DNA of 64,000 nucleotides from Roseomonas sp. HF4 (GTDB lineage Bacteria; Pseudomonadota; Alphaproteobacteria; Acetobacterales; Acetobacteraceae): NCBI RefSeq assembly GCF_005222755.1, contig NZ_STGD01000013.1, positions 62,001 to 126,000 of the forward strand, read 5' to 3'. Shown piece by piece: positions 49,577 to 58,912 of this stretch (position 1 is its first letter; each line of letters starts with the position of its first letter). The notes under the pieces were generated by a model. It saw only the letters and a program-made list of their open reading frames with translations, ran no database searches and was not told where the DNA came from. The position numbers and the translations under genes were made by a program.

Positions 49577-50442
49577 GCGCCGGTGCCGTCCAGCTTGTAG
49601 ATGCGCAGGGCGTTGGTCCGCCGGAACTTCTCGCGCACCGCTTCCGACAAGCCGAGCGCATCGATCTCCGCCATGGTGCGGCCGAAGTCCAGCACCGGGA
49701 AGTCGGTGCCGAAGATCACCTTGTCCTGCCCGTAGCTGCGGATGTAGCGGACGAAGGAGTCCGGCCAGTATCTTGGGCTGTGCGCGTCGGAGCCGATGAA
49801 CACGTTGGCGTGCTTCCAGGCCATTGCGATCATCTCGTCGGTCCAGGGAATGCCGACGTGGATGCCGATGAGCTTGAGCTCGGGGAAGTCGCAGGCGACG
49901 GCATCGAGCGCGATCGGGCGCCCGACCGAACGCAGCGGATAGGATGGATCATAGACCATCGACTGCCCGACCTGGAGCTGTACCGGCACGTCGAGCTCGG
50001 TGCATTTCGCGTAGAACGGGTACCATCTCGCATGGTCGGGCGGCAGCTCGAACCAGTGCGGATAGAAATGCGCGCCGATGAAGCCGTATTCCGTCACGGC
50101 ACGTGCGAATTCGCGCACGCCGCGCATGCCCTCCGTAGGGTCGACGCCCGCGATGCCGAAGAAGCGGTCGGGATGCGCCTGCACGGCATCCGCCACGAGG
50201 CGGTAGTCCACGTGGTAGCAGGCCGGATGACCCAGCCGGCCGACCTTGGCGGCGATCAGGAACGCCTTGTCGATCCCGGCGTTGTCCATCCGCGCGAGCA
50301 TGTCCTTGAGGCTCATGCCCTCGAAAATCTCGCGCTTGACGCGCATCTTGCCGGTGTAGAAGCCGGTGCGGTCCGGGCGCCCGGCGAGTGCCTCCGGCGT
50401 CCAGATGTTCACCACCGCGTCGATCGCACCCTTGCCGGTCAC
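49573..50442 (-). CDS. Amidohydrolase_2-family protein lacking the first HxH
   Basis: A 289-aa TIM-barrel protein of the Amidohydro_2/ACMSD-like group (decarboxylases and hydrolases). GAHFYPHW, KLIGIHVGIPWTDEM and KVIFGTDFPVLDF supply the later His and Asp ligands. At the N-terminus, where the family has DxHxH, the sequence is AIDAVVNIWTPE, so two metal ligands are missing; the enzyme may be metal-independent or altered. The start is GTG overlapping the ACAD stop (GTGA). The position beside ACAD and ligase genes suggests a catabolic step after ring opening. Confidence 0.82.
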   Translation of the reverse strand: MTGKGAIDAVVNIWTPEALAGRPDRTGFYTGKMRVKREIFEGMSLKDMLARMDNAGIDKAFLIAAKVGRLGHPACYHVDYRLVADAVQAHPDRFFGIAGVDPTEGMRGVREFARAVTEYGFIGAHFYPHWFELPPDHARWYPFYAKCTELDVPVQLQVGQSMVYDPSYPLRSVGRPIALDAVACDFPELKLIGIHVGIPWTDEMIAMAWKHANVFIGSDAHSPRYWPDSFVRYIRSYGQDKVIFGTDFPVLDFGRTMAEIDALGLSEAVREKFRRTNALRIYKLDGTGA

Positions 50443-51602
50443 GGCTTTCCCTCCGCCATCAGGCCAAGCTCGCGCGCGACGGTGTCGCGCAGGATCTCGT
50501 TCGTGCCTTCCCCGAAGGTGTAAAGGCGCGAATCCCGCCACAGTCGCTGCATGTCGCCTTCGGCCGAGTATCCCGCACTGGCCAGGATCTGCATGCCCGC
50601 ATCCGCGACGTCGCGCAGCGTCTCCGTCGCCACGATCTTGGCCTGCGCCGCCTCGCGTCGGCATGGCACGCCTGCGGCGATGAGCGCCGCGAGGTGCTGC
50701 ACCTGCAGGTGCGAGAGATCCACCCGCATCCGCATGTCCGCGAGACGATGGGCGATGGCCTGGAAGCGCCCGACCGGTCGGCCGAACTGCACGCGGTGCC
50801 GCGCATGGGACAGCGCAATGTCGAATGCCGCCTCGGCTGCGCCCGTCACCGTCGCGGCCATCGATGCGCGCGAGTAGTGCAGGGTCGCCATCAGCTGCGC
50901 GAAGCCGCGGCCCTCCGTGCCGAGCAGAGCATCCGCGCCCACCTCCACCTCCTCAAGACCGATGTCGAAGCAGGGCATGCAGTTGTTGCCGATCTTCGGC
51001 AGTTCCGTCATGGCGATGCCGGGGGCATCGGTCGGTACCAGGAACAGGGAGATGCCGTGACGGCCCTCTCGCTCCGGCCCGGTGTGGGCGGGCAGGATCA
51101 GCCACCGCGCTCCGCGCGCGTCGCTGATCCAGGTCTTGCGCCCGCTGATCCGCCAGCCGCCGGCGGAGCGCCGGGCGCGGGTCGTGATTGCGGCGGCGTC
51201 GCTGCCCGCCTGTGGTTCGGTCAGGGCGAGCGCACAGAAGGCCTCGCCGGCCATCAGCGGAGGCAGCAGCAGGCGGCGCTGCGCCGCGCTGCCATAAGCG
51301 AGCGCCGACATCAGCCCGAAGCCGACGACGCGGTTGAAGATCGAGGCGACCATGTAGGCATGCCGGCCGAGCCGTTCCTGGACCAGTGCCACCGTGGGCC
51401 AGCCCGCGCCGAGGCCGCCCTCCGCTTCCGGCACGGCTAGGGCAAGGAGGCCGGCGCGCCCCATCTCGGGCAGCAGGTCGTAGGGTGGTACGTGCCCCGC
51501 GTCGCGGCGTCGGATCTCGGCGGGCTGCAGCCGGCGCGCGAGGAAGGCATCGACGCTTTCGAGGATCTGGCGCGCCTCCGCTGTCGGCTCCTGCACCGTC
51601 AT
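50439..51602 (-). CDS. Acyl-CoA dehydrogenase with canonical catalytic Glu
   Basis: A 387-aa ACAD: LTEPQAGSDAAAITTRAR and WISGRKTWISDARGARW in the middle domain, HARHRVQFGRPVGRFQAIAH, and YTFGEGTNEILRDTVA at the C-terminus, which keeps the Glu before Gly-Thr that is lost in the two ACADs at 1-4 kb. It desaturates an acyl-CoA made by the neighbouring ligase. The ATG at 51602 overlaps the permease stop (ATGA); a Met nine residues upstream was not preferred. Confidence 0.9.
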   Translation of the reverse strand: MTVQEPTAEARQILESVDAFLARRLQPAEIRRRDAGHVPPYDLLPEMGRAGLLALAVPEAEGGLGAGWPTVALVQERLGRHAYMVASIFNRVVGFGLMSALAYGSAAQRRLLLPPLMAGEAFCALALTEPQAGSDAAAITTRARRSAGGWRISGRKTWISDARGARWLILPAHTGPEREGRHGISLFLVPTDAPGIAMTELPKIGNNCMPCFDIGLEEVEVGADALLGTEGRGFAQLMATLHYSRASMAATVTGAAEAAFDIALSHARHRVQFGRPVGRFQAIAHRLADMRMRVDLSHLQVQHLAALIAAGVPCRREAAQAKIVATETLRDVADAGMQILASAGYSAEGDMQRLWRDSRLYTFGEGTNEILRDTVARELGLMAEGKP

Positions 51603-52423
51603 ACCCTCAGGCGTGCCGAGGCGTGCCATGGCACCAGCGCCCGGCGCAGCGCGCCGATCGCGAAATAGAAGAGGAAACCCAGCATCGACATGTGGATCAG
51701 CACGGCGAACATCTGGTCGGTCTCGAAGGCATTCAGCCGCGCGATCAGCAGGTGGCCGAGGCCGGAATTGCCGCCGAGGTATTCACCGACGACCGAGCCG
51801 ATGATTGCGAGCACGATGCCGATCTCCAGCCCCGTGATGATGTAGGGCAGCGCCGAGGGGAATTCGAGCCGGCGGAACACCTGCCAGCGCGTCGCGTTCA
51901 GCGACATCATGACGTCGCGGTGGCCCTCCTCGATCGATTTCACGCCGAGCGCTGTGTTGGTCAGGATCGGGAAGAACGCCAGCACCGCCGCGACGATCAC
52001 CTTGGAGGTGATGCCGAACCCGAACCACAGGACGAAGAGCGGCACCAGCGCCACCTTCGGGATCACCTGCGTCGCCACGATGAAGGGATTGAGCGTGAGT
52101 TCGAGCCAGCGCAGCCGCGCGATCAGCACGCCGAGGCCGACCCCGATGACGGTGGCGTAGGCGAAGCCGGAAAGCGTCGCGTAGACCGTCATCCAGGTGT
52201 GGTGCCAGGCGCGTGGGTCGTCCAGCATCTCCAGCCAGGCGCGCCACACTGCGCCGGGCCGCGGCAGGATCAGCGGCGAGATGCCGCCGATGTGTATGTA
52301 CGCCTCCCAGAGGCCGATCAGCATTCCGAGCAGGATGGGCGTCGTGATCCACGGCAGCGCCGCTTCGATCGTGAGGCGGCGCCGGCCGAGCGTGGCGGGT
52401 GGCGTCTCGGTGGGCCCGTCCAT
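51599..52423 (-). CDS. ABC importer permease (SsuC/TauC type)
   Basis: A 274-aa membrane protein with about six TM segments and the EAA loop LNATRWQVFRRLEFPSALPY. HHTWMTVYATLSGFAYATVI is the typical SsuC entry helix. It transports the ligand bound by an NMT1-type receptor; the only such receptor nearby is on the plus strand at 46.5 kb. It lies 2 nt after the ATPase gene and overlaps the ACAD gene. Confidence 0.9.
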   Translation of the reverse strand: MDGPTETPPATLGRRRLTIEAALPWITTPILLGMLIGLWEAYIHIGGISPLILPRPGAVWRAWLEMLDDPRAWHHTWMTVYATLSGFAYATVIGVGLGVLIARLRWLELTLNPFIVATQVIPKVALVPLFVLWFGFGITSKVIVAAVLAFFPILTNTALGVKSIEEGHRDVMMSLNATRWQVFRRLEFPSALPYIITGLEIGIVLAIIGSVVGEYLGGNSGLGHLLIARLNAFETDQMFAVLIHMSMLGFLFYFAIGALRRALVPWHASARLRV

Positions 52424-52425
52424 GT

Positions 52426-53232
52426 TCAGCCTCCGTCCTGCGCCATGTCGTTCAGGCGGTGGCGCAGCCGAAGAACGATCGCCTGGAATTCCGCGCTCGA
52501 CTGCAGGTCGGGCGCGCGTGGCCGCGCGAAGGGCACCTCGAGGGCCATGTCCACGCGCCCTGGCCGCGGGGACAGCAGCAGGATCCGGTCCCCGAGGAAA
52601 ACCGCCTCGGCTATCGAGTGCGTGACGAGGACCACGGTCTTGCGCGTCTCGAGCCAGATGCGTTGCAATTCCAGGTTCATCGCCTCCCGCGTCATGGCGT
52701 CGAGCGCACCGAAGGGCTCGTCCATCAGCAGGATGCGCGGATCGTAGGAGAGCGCACGGGCGATCGCCGCCCGCTGGCGCATTCCGCCTGACAACTCTCG
52801 CGGCCAGCGCGCCTCGAAGCCCTGGATGCCGACGAGCCGCGTGAGCGCCCGCGCGCGCGCCAGCCGCTCGGCGGCCGGCACGCCCTTGAGCTCGAGCGGC
52901 AAGGCGATGTTCTGTTCGACCGAGAGCCAGGGGAACAGGTTAGCATCCTGGAAAACCATGCCGAGCTCGGCCAGCGTCTGCGCCTGGCGCTGCCCGTTGT
53001 GCCAGAGGTCGCGCCCCTCGACCGCGATCTCGCCCGAGGTCGGAGCCACGAGGCCGCCGATCATGCGCAGCATCGTCGTCTTTCCGCAGCCGGAGGGCCC
53101 GAGGAGGACGAGGAACTCGCCCTCCGACACCGTGAGGTCGGTCGCGGCCAACGCATGCACCGGCGCATCGCGCGTGCTGAACCACTTCTCGACGGCGCGG
53201 AAGACGACGGCGGGGTGCGCAGGCTCGACCAT
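52426..53232 (-). CDS. ABC importer ATPase (SsuB/TauB type)
   Basis: A 268-aa ATPase: Walker A GPSGCGKTTMLRMI, Q-loop MVFQDANLFPWLSVEQN, signature LSGGMRQRAAIARAL, Walker B ILLMDEPFGALD, and the switch His in VTHSIAEAVFLGDR. These are diagnostic of nitrate/sulfonate/taurine-type importers. The start at 53232 has GGGAG 6 nt upstream; an upstream Met lacks one. It begins the five-gene run ATPase-permease-ACAD-amidohydrolase-ligase. Confidence 0.92.
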   Translation of the reverse strand: MVEPAHPAVVFRAVEKWFSTRDAPVHALAATDLTVSEGEFLVLLGPSGCGKTTMLRMIGGLVAPTSGEIAVEGRDLWHNGQRQAQTLAELGMVFQDANLFPWLSVEQNIALPLELKGVPAAERLARARALTRLVGIQGFEARWPRELSGGMRQRAAIARALSYDPRILLMDEPFGALDAMTREAMNLELQRIWLETRKTVVLVTHSIAEAVFLGDRILLLSPRPGRVDMALEVPFARPRAPDLQSSAEFQAIVLRLRHRLNDMAQDGG

Positions 53233-53371
53233 GCATGCTCCCGGTGACGCGGTGGCGATGATCGCGCGCACCCAGGGAGCTGTCCACCCGAGGCGCGTCG
53301 CAGCGTGATCCTCGGCGCGGCCACAGTCGCGCGCCTGCCGGGGCGGCTCCGTTCAGCCTACCCCAGCGCGC

Positions 53372-54145
53372 TCAGTTCCGTGCTCGCGTCGCCGCTCCTT
53401 CGCGCCGGTTGATGTGGCCGCCGCCGCCGGCGTCGAGAACCGACCCGGTGACGTGCGCTGCCTCGTCCGAGCAAAGCCACATCACCACGCGGGCGAATTC
53501 TGCCGGCGGCCCCATGCTGCCGAGCAGCGACCGCGCCCGGATGGCTTCGGCATAGCCCGTTGGCATCGTGACCTCTGCGCTGCCTTCCGCGAAGCCGGGC
53601 CGCGCGCTGTTCACCCGTACGCCACGCGGCCCGAGTTCCAGCGCGAAGGCGCGCGTCAGGTACTCGAGCGCGACCTTCGACGCGCCATAGGGCACGCCGT
53701 TCCCGCGCACCACCTCGGCGGCGGCGGAAGTGACATTGACGATCGCGCCGCGCCCCGCCTCGGCCATGGCGCCCCCGATGCCCTGCATGAGCCGGAAAGG
53801 CGCGCGCGCATTCACGCCGAGTATGCGGTCGTATTGCGCGGGGGTTACCTCCATCAGCGGGATGAACGGATAGATGCCGGCGTTGTTCACCAGCACATCC
53901 GGCGCGCCTCCAACGCAGGCTGCCGCGACCAGCCCGTCTATGCCGCCATCCGCGGTCAGGTCGGCGGGATGCAGCGCCACCCGTGCTGCCGGCAGCCCCG
54001 CCGTCGCGGCGGCGAGGCGCCCGGCATCGTAATCCGTCAGCAGCAGCGTCGCGCCCTCGGCTGCGAAGCCCGCTGAGAGCGCTGCGCCATAGACGCCGGC
54101 CGCGCCGGTGACGACCACCTTCTTGCCCGCGAAGCGATCTGCCAT
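53372..54145 (-). CDS. SDR-family oxidoreductase
   Basis: A 257-aa NAD(P)-dependent reductase/dehydrogenase. Cofactor loop VVVTGAAGVYGAALS, LVNNAGIYPFIPL, and active site VNVTSAAAEVV...PYGASKVALEYL with both Tyr and Lys present. Acidic LLTDYDAGRL after the second strand favours NAD over NADP. ATG at 54145 follows GAGGGG and lies 11 nt after the HyuB stop, so it is part of the same transcript. It probably oxidises a hydroxyacid or alcohol intermediate. Confidence 0.9.
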   Translation of the reverse strand: MADRFAGKKVVVTGAAGVYGAALSAGFAAEGATLLLTDYDAGRLAAATAGLPAARVALHPADLTADGGIDGLVAAACVGGAPDVLVNNAGIYPFIPLMEVTPAQYDRILGVNARAPFRLMQGIGGAMAEAGRGAIVNVTSAAAEVVRGNGVPYGASKVALEYLTRAFALELGPRGVRVNSARPGFAEGSAEVTMPTGYAEAIRARSLLGSMGPPAEFARVVMWLCSDEAAHVTGSVLDAGGGGHINRREGAATRARN

Positions 54146-54156
54146 GTCGTTACCCC

Positions 54157-56118
54157 TCACGCGATCTGCGGAAACGCAGCGTGGAGCGCCGCCACGGCAC
54201 GCCGCACCTCCGTCCCGTCGCCACGGCAATCCCGATCCTCTGCAACGGCAGCGAAGATTTGCCGCTTCGCGAAATGCCGCCAATGCACGGGTATGCGCGC
54301 CAGCGCCTCGGTCAGCGCGTCGTAGTTCGCCGCGGTCCAGGCGGCCTCGTAGGCATCGCGTTCGGGCCCGGCGTCGAAACCACGTGCCGGCTGGGCAGCC
54401 ATGGCCGCGCGCCGCGCCGCCGTGGCCGCCTCGTCGCCCGGCACCACGCCGTAGTCGCGTGCGGCGGCCACGGCGCTGATCTTACCCGCATCGAGGTCAT
54501 CCAACACCGCCTTGACCGGCCGGCGCCACGGCGGCCCCCAGCCCGCGGCGCCGGAACAGACGATGCGGACGACATCACCCGGGTCGAGCGTCACGACATC
54601 GGTATTGCCGAGGTTCTGCGCGCGCTCCGTGCCCGGGTTGCGCCAGAACTCCGACGGCGCGCCCGCCCGCCCGCCCGCCACGCCCCAGGCGCGGAAGCGC
54701 GATCGGTCGCGGTTGCGCGCCGTCACCACCGTGCCCGGCGCCTGGACGCGGAATTCCAGCACCGTCGCGAGCCCTCCGCGGTGCAGTCCCGCACCGCCCG
54801 AATCCGGCTCGAGGCCGTAGCGCAGGATGCGCACCGGCACCTCGGCCTCGTTGATCTCGACCGGCGTGTTCTTGAGGAAGCCGCTGTTGGCGCCCGAGCC
54901 GTCCGCGCCGTCACCGAAGGGCGACCCGCCCGCGCCGCCCGTGATCGGGTCGATCGCCGCCATGACGCGCCGCCCCGTGCGGTTGTCGGTCGTGTTCACG
55001 TTGGTCATCGGTCCGCCGCTCGCGGGCCCCGCCGGCAGCCGGTCCGGCAGCGCGCGCTGGAAGGCGCCCATAACCACGCCCTGGAGCCGCATGCAGGTCA
55101 TGGATCGCATGCCGACTGCGGCGGGGAAGGCCGGGTTCAGCACCGTCCCTTCCGGCACGATGCAGGTTGCCGGCCGGATCAGCCCGCCGTTCAGCAGCAC
55201 GGTCGGGTCGAGCGTGTAGAGGACGTAGTTCCACCCCACCATCAGCAGGATGTGCCGCGGATTGCCCCCGGTCGGCATGTTCAGCGATGACGCGAGCTGC
55301 GGGTCCGACCCCGTGAAGTCGAGTTCCGCCTCCTCTCCGCGGATGCGCATCGTCAGGTGCAGCCGGCAGGGCAGCCCGTCCGGCGCGTCCTCGTCGAGGT
55401 AGTCCGTGAACGCGTAGTCGCCGTCCGGGATCTGCCCGATCACGCGCCGCGCCTGGCGCTCGCCGAGGTCGAGCAGTCCTGCGATGCCGGCGCGGAAGGT
55501 CTCGATGCCGAAGCGGCGGATCATCTCGTGGACCTTGCGCTCGCCCGTCGCCACGGCGGCAAGTTGCGCCTTCAGGTCGCCCCAGTTCTGCGTTGGCGCG
55601 CGCACATTCGTCAGCATCACGTCGAGCAGCCGCTGGTCCAGCACGCCACGGTCGACCAGCTTGCAGGGCGGGAAGCGTATGCCTTCCTGATGAACCTCGG
55701 TCAGCGCGCGGGACAGCGAGGCCGGCACCGCGCCGCCCACATCCGTGTTGTGGATGTGCCCGACCGCGAAACAGACCAGCTCCCCCTCCCAGAAGATCGG
55801 CTTCCAGAGGTGGATGTCGGGGGAATGCGTGCAGACGAAGCCGCTGTAGGGGTCGTTCGTCATGCACACGTCGCCTTCGTCGTATTCGGCGATCGCGCGT
55901 ATGACGGGGCCGTAGTCCAGTCCGACGAACCAGGTCGCGCCGAGTTCGCGCGGGCTGGCGAAGGTTTGCCCGTCGGGCGTGGTGAGACCGGTTGTGAAGT
56001 CCTCGGTCTCCTTCACGAAGGTGGAATGCGCAGTACGGAACAGGGTGAAGGCCATGCTCTCGGCCGCAGCCTGCGCATGGTTGGCGAGGATCTGCAGGGT
56101 GACGGGGTCGATGTTCAT
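54157..56118 (-). CDS. hyuB: Hydantoinase B/oxoprolinase family subunit (HyuB)
   Basis: A 653-aa protein of the hydantoinase B/oxoprolinase/acetone carboxylase beta-type family: MNIDPVTLQILANHAQAAAE, CMTNDPYSGFVCTHSPDIHL, HIHNTDVGGAVPASL, SLNMPTGGNPRHILLM. With HyuA it hydrolyses a cyclic amide or carboxylates a ketone using ATP; known pairs act on N-methylhydantoin, 5-oxoproline, caprolactam or acetone. The ATG overlaps the HyuA stop (ATGA), so the subunits are made in equal amounts. The substrate here is unknown. Confidence 0.92.
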   Translation of the reverse strand: MNIDPVTLQILANHAQAAAESMAFTLFRTAHSTFVKETEDFTTGLTTPDGQTFASPRELGATWFVGLDYGPVIRAIAEYDEGDVCMTNDPYSGFVCTHSPDIHLWKPIFWEGELVCFAVGHIHNTDVGGAVPASLSRALTEVHQEGIRFPPCKLVDRGVLDQRLLDVMLTNVRAPTQNWGDLKAQLAAVATGERKVHEMIRRFGIETFRAGIAGLLDLGERQARRVIGQIPDGDYAFTDYLDEDAPDGLPCRLHLTMRIRGEEAELDFTGSDPQLASSLNMPTGGNPRHILLMVGWNYVLYTLDPTVLLNGGLIRPATCIVPEGTVLNPAFPAAVGMRSMTCMRLQGVVMGAFQRALPDRLPAGPASGGPMTNVNTTDNRTGRRVMAAIDPITGGAGGSPFGDGADGSGANSGFLKNTPVEINEAEVPVRILRYGLEPDSGGAGLHRGGLATVLEFRVQAPGTVVTARNRDRSRFRAWGVAGGRAGAPSEFWRNPGTERAQNLGNTDVVTLDPGDVVRIVCSGAAGWGPPWRRPVKAVLDDLDAGKISAVAAARDYGVVPGDEAATAARRAAMAAQPARGFDAGPERDAYEAAWTAANYDALTEALARIPVHWRHFAKRQIFAAVAEDRDCRGDGTEVRRAVAALHAAFPQIA

Positions 56119-58157
56119 GCGACGACCCCCAGCCGCAGGTTCCCGAAACGGTCCACCTCGCCTGCCAACCCGGGCGGGATGCAACTCGTCGTATCCTCCT
56201 GCGCCACGACGCAGGGCCCGGCGATGCGGTGGCCGTGCCGCAGCGCGTCGCGCCGGAACAGCGGCGCGCGGTGCTGCACACCGTCGCAGAAGACGGTCAC
56301 CTCTCCTGCGGGCGCGGGACCGACCGCGGCGCGGTCCTGCTCGGGGAAGTGCGGCGCCGACACGCGGCCGGCGATGACCATGCGCACCGCGATGACCTGG
56401 ATCGGCGCATCCCGGTCGGCATGGCCGTAGATGCGCTCGTGCTCAGCGTGGAAGGCGCCGGCGAGGGCGTGGACATCACCCGCCGCGAGCCATTCGGACT
56501 TCAGCGCGACCTCGATCTCGAAGGACTGGCCGCGATACCGCATGTCCGCCGACGGCATGAGCCGCGCATCGCCGGCGAAGCCCTGCTCATCGGACAGCCA
56601 GCGCCGCGCTTCCGCCGCGAGCCGATCGAAGCTCGCCTGCAGCCTGGGCAGAGCCTCTGCGTCGAGATCGGCATAGACGGTCTCGAGAAGGTCGTTGCGG
56701 ATCTCGGCGATCAGCCCGCCGAGTGCGGAGAGAACGCCCGGCGCCGTCGGGATCAGAATCTCCCGCATGCCGAGTTCGCGCGCGAGAAAGGCGCCGAGCA
56801 TCGGTCCCGCCCCTCCGAAGGGCAGCAGGCAGAAATCGCGCGCATCCACGCCCTGCCGCGCCGCGAGCTTGCTCACCTCCCGGTACATGCCGCTGACCGC
56901 GACGCGGATGATCGCTTCCGCCGCCGCCTCGCGCGATCGGCCGAGCGAGGCCGCGACCTCGTCCACGGCCTGCTCCGCCAGGTCGCGCCGCACCGTCACG
57001 CTGCCGTAGCCGAGTTCTCCGTACCCGATCCAGCCGAGCACGCACATCGCATCCGTGATCGTCGCGCGCGTGCCGCCGCGCCCGTAGCAGGCCGGTCCCG
57101 GCGTCGAGCCTGCGCTCTCGGGCCCCACCGTCAGCCGTCCGAGCGCATCCACGGTTGCGAGCGACCCGCCGCCATCCCCGATCGAGGAAACCGCCACCGT
57201 CGGGATGTAGACGGGAAAGTCGCCCACCTGCTCCCCGTTGCCGTATCCCGGAGCGCCATCCACGATGACCGCGACATCGGCGCTGGTGCCCCCGATGTCG
57301 AGGCTCATGGCGCGGGCCACGCCAGCCTGTCGCGCCACGAAGGCCGCGCCAATCGCGCCCGCCGCGGTGCCGGAGAGCAGCATCTCGACGCACCGCGTCT
57401 TGCCGAGCTCCGCCCGCATCACGCCGCCATTGGACTTGGTCACCATTGCCTCGGCCGCAACGCCGGCCTGCTGCAGCGCCACCTGCAGGGAACCGAGGTA
57501 ATGCGCCACGGGCGGCTGCGCATGACCATGCACGCAGGCGGTCACGGTCCGCTCATACTCCCGGATGATGGGCCAGACATCCGCCGAGCAATAGACCGGC
57601 AGGTCCGGCCGCCGCGCCGCGATGATGGCCCTTGCCGCGTGCTCGTGCGCCGGGTTGCGCCAGGCATGCAGCAGCGCGAGCACGATCCCCTCGGCCCCGA
57701 GCGCCTCCGCCCGCAGCAGCGCGGCCTCGACGCTCGCGACATCGAGCGGCTCCGCCTCCGTCCCGTCCGCGAGCATCCGCCCACGCACTTCCAGGACCCG
57801 TTCGCGCGTCACCAAGGGATCGGGCCGGCGAGAGTAGAGATGGTAGGGGTCTGGTACCTTCAGCCGCGCCACCTCCAGGACGTCGCGGAACTTCTCGGTG
57901 ACGAGAAGCGCCAGTCGGATCCCCTTGCGCTGGATGACGGCATTGACGCCAATCGTCGTGCCATGGGTGAACCAGGCGATCTCGCCGGGCACGATGCCGA
58001 AGCGCCGCTGCACGGCCTCGAGCCCCGCAATCACCTCCGCCCCCGGGCGGTCCGGCGTGGTGAGGACCTTCAGCGTGAAGAGCGCTCCGGTCGCCTCGTC
58101 CAGTACGCAGAAATCGGCGAAGGTGCCACCGATATCGACGCCGACGCGATAGGACAT
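56115..58157 (-). CDS. hyuA: Hydantoinase A/oxoprolinase family subunit (HyuA)
   Basis: A 680-aa ASKHA-type ATPase subunit. Phosphate-1 loop RVGVDIGGTFADFCVLDE, FTHGTTIGVNAVIQRKG, the second phosphate loop SLDIGGTSADVAVI, SSIGDGGGSLATVDALG and GPESAGSTPGPACYGRGG are conserved. It phosphorylates the substrate amide/enol before HyuB acts. The start at 58157 follows TGAGGCGC and lies 5 nt after the SDR stop region. Lone ATP-dependent hydantoinase pairs without racemase or carbamoylase fit a lactam or oxoproline-type role as well. Confidence 0.92.
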   Translation of the reverse strand: MSYRVGVDIGGTFADFCVLDEATGALFTLKVLTTPDRPGAEVIAGLEAVQRRFGIVPGEIAWFTHGTTIGVNAVIQRKGIRLALLVTEKFRDVLEVARLKVPDPYHLYSRRPDPLVTRERVLEVRGRMLADGTEAEPLDVASVEAALLRAEALGAEGIVLALLHAWRNPAHEHAARAIIAARRPDLPVYCSADVWPIIREYERTVTACVHGHAQPPVAHYLGSLQVALQQAGVAAEAMVTKSNGGVMRAELGKTRCVEMLLSGTAAGAIGAAFVARQAGVARAMSLDIGGTSADVAVIVDGAPGYGNGEQVGDFPVYIPTVAVSSIGDGGGSLATVDALGRLTVGPESAGSTPGPACYGRGGTRATITDAMCVLGWIGYGELGYGSVTVRRDLAEQAVDEVAASLGRSREAAAEAIIRVAVSGMYREVSKLAARQGVDARDFCLLPFGGAGPMLGAFLARELGMREILIPTAPGVLSALGGLIAEIRNDLLETVYADLDAEALPRLQASFDRLAAEARRWLSDEQGFAGDARLMPSADMRYRGQSFEIEVALKSEWLAAGDVHALAGAFHAEHERIYGHADRDAPIQVIAVRMVIAGRVSAPHFPEQDRAAVGPAPAGEVTVFCDGVQHRAPLFRRDALRHGHRIAGPCVVAQEDTTSCIPPGLAGEVDRFGNLRLGVVA

Positions 58158-58162
58158 GCGCC

Positions 58163-58909
58163 TCAGATCTCCCACTGGAACCCGTCGATGGTGAAGGCCT
58201 GTCCGGTGATGAAGAAGGGCTCCGCCGTCGCGAGGAAGGCGACGAGCTGCGCCACGTCCGACGGCGTGCCGAGCCGGTTCAGAACAATTTTCTTCGCGAG
58301 CTCCGGACCACGCGATTTCGTCAGCGAGTTCCCGACCTCCGTCTCGATGATCCCGGGGCAGACGGCGTTGATCGCGATGGTCGGGCCGAGTTCCTTCGCG
58401 AGGGCCCGTGTCATGCCGATGATCCCGGCCTTCGCCGCCGCATAGGAGAATTTCGACACGGCGCTCGTGACGCCCCCGGTATGCGCATTCAGCGACGACA
58501 TGGACACGATCCGCCCGCCGTCGCCCGCGAGCATGACCGGCGCGACCGCCTGGATATAGTTGAAGCAGGACTTCAGGTTTACCGCGATGGTACGGTCGAA
58601 GGCCTCTTCCGTGATCTCCAGGATGCCGGACGGATTGCCGCGGCCCGCATTGTTCACCAGGACATCTATGCGCCCGAACCGCGCGACCACCGCGGCGACG
58701 ACCGCCTTCGCGCGGGCGTGTTCGGCGACGTCCGCCTCCTCGCCCATGGCATGACGGCCGATCGCCTCGATCTCGGCGATCGTGCGTGCCGTCTCCGCCG
58801 GCAACATGTCCACCAGGGCAATGTCGAAGCCGCGCCGCGCCAACTCGAGAGCGCAGCCGCGCCCGATCCCGCGCGCTCCGCCAGTGACGATGGCTACCTT
58901 CCCGCTCAT
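58163..58909 (-). CDS. SDR-family oxidoreductase
   Basis: A 248-aa reductase/dehydrogenase: AIVTGGARGIGRGCAL, LVNNAGRGNPSG, SSLNAHTGGVTSAVSKFSYA with the YAAAK catalytic pair, and PFFITGQAFTIDGFQ at the end. Complete catalytic set. LALVDM-like acidic residue after strand two favours NAD. It lies 3 nt after the ketopantoate-reductase-like gene and just before hyuA. Confidence 0.9.
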   Translation of the reverse strand: MSGKVAIVTGGARGIGRGCALELARRGFDIALVDMLPAETARTIAEIEAIGRHAMGEEADVAEHARAKAVVAAVVARFGRIDVLVNNAGRGNPSGILEITEEAFDRTIAVNLKSCFNYIQAVAPVMLAGDGGRIVSMSSLNAHTGGVTSAVSKFSYAAAKAGIIGMTRALAKELGPTIAINAVCPGIIETEVGNSLTKSRGPELAKKIVLNRLGTPSDVAQLVAFLATAEPFFITGQAFTIDGFQWEI

Positions 58910-58912
58910 GCC

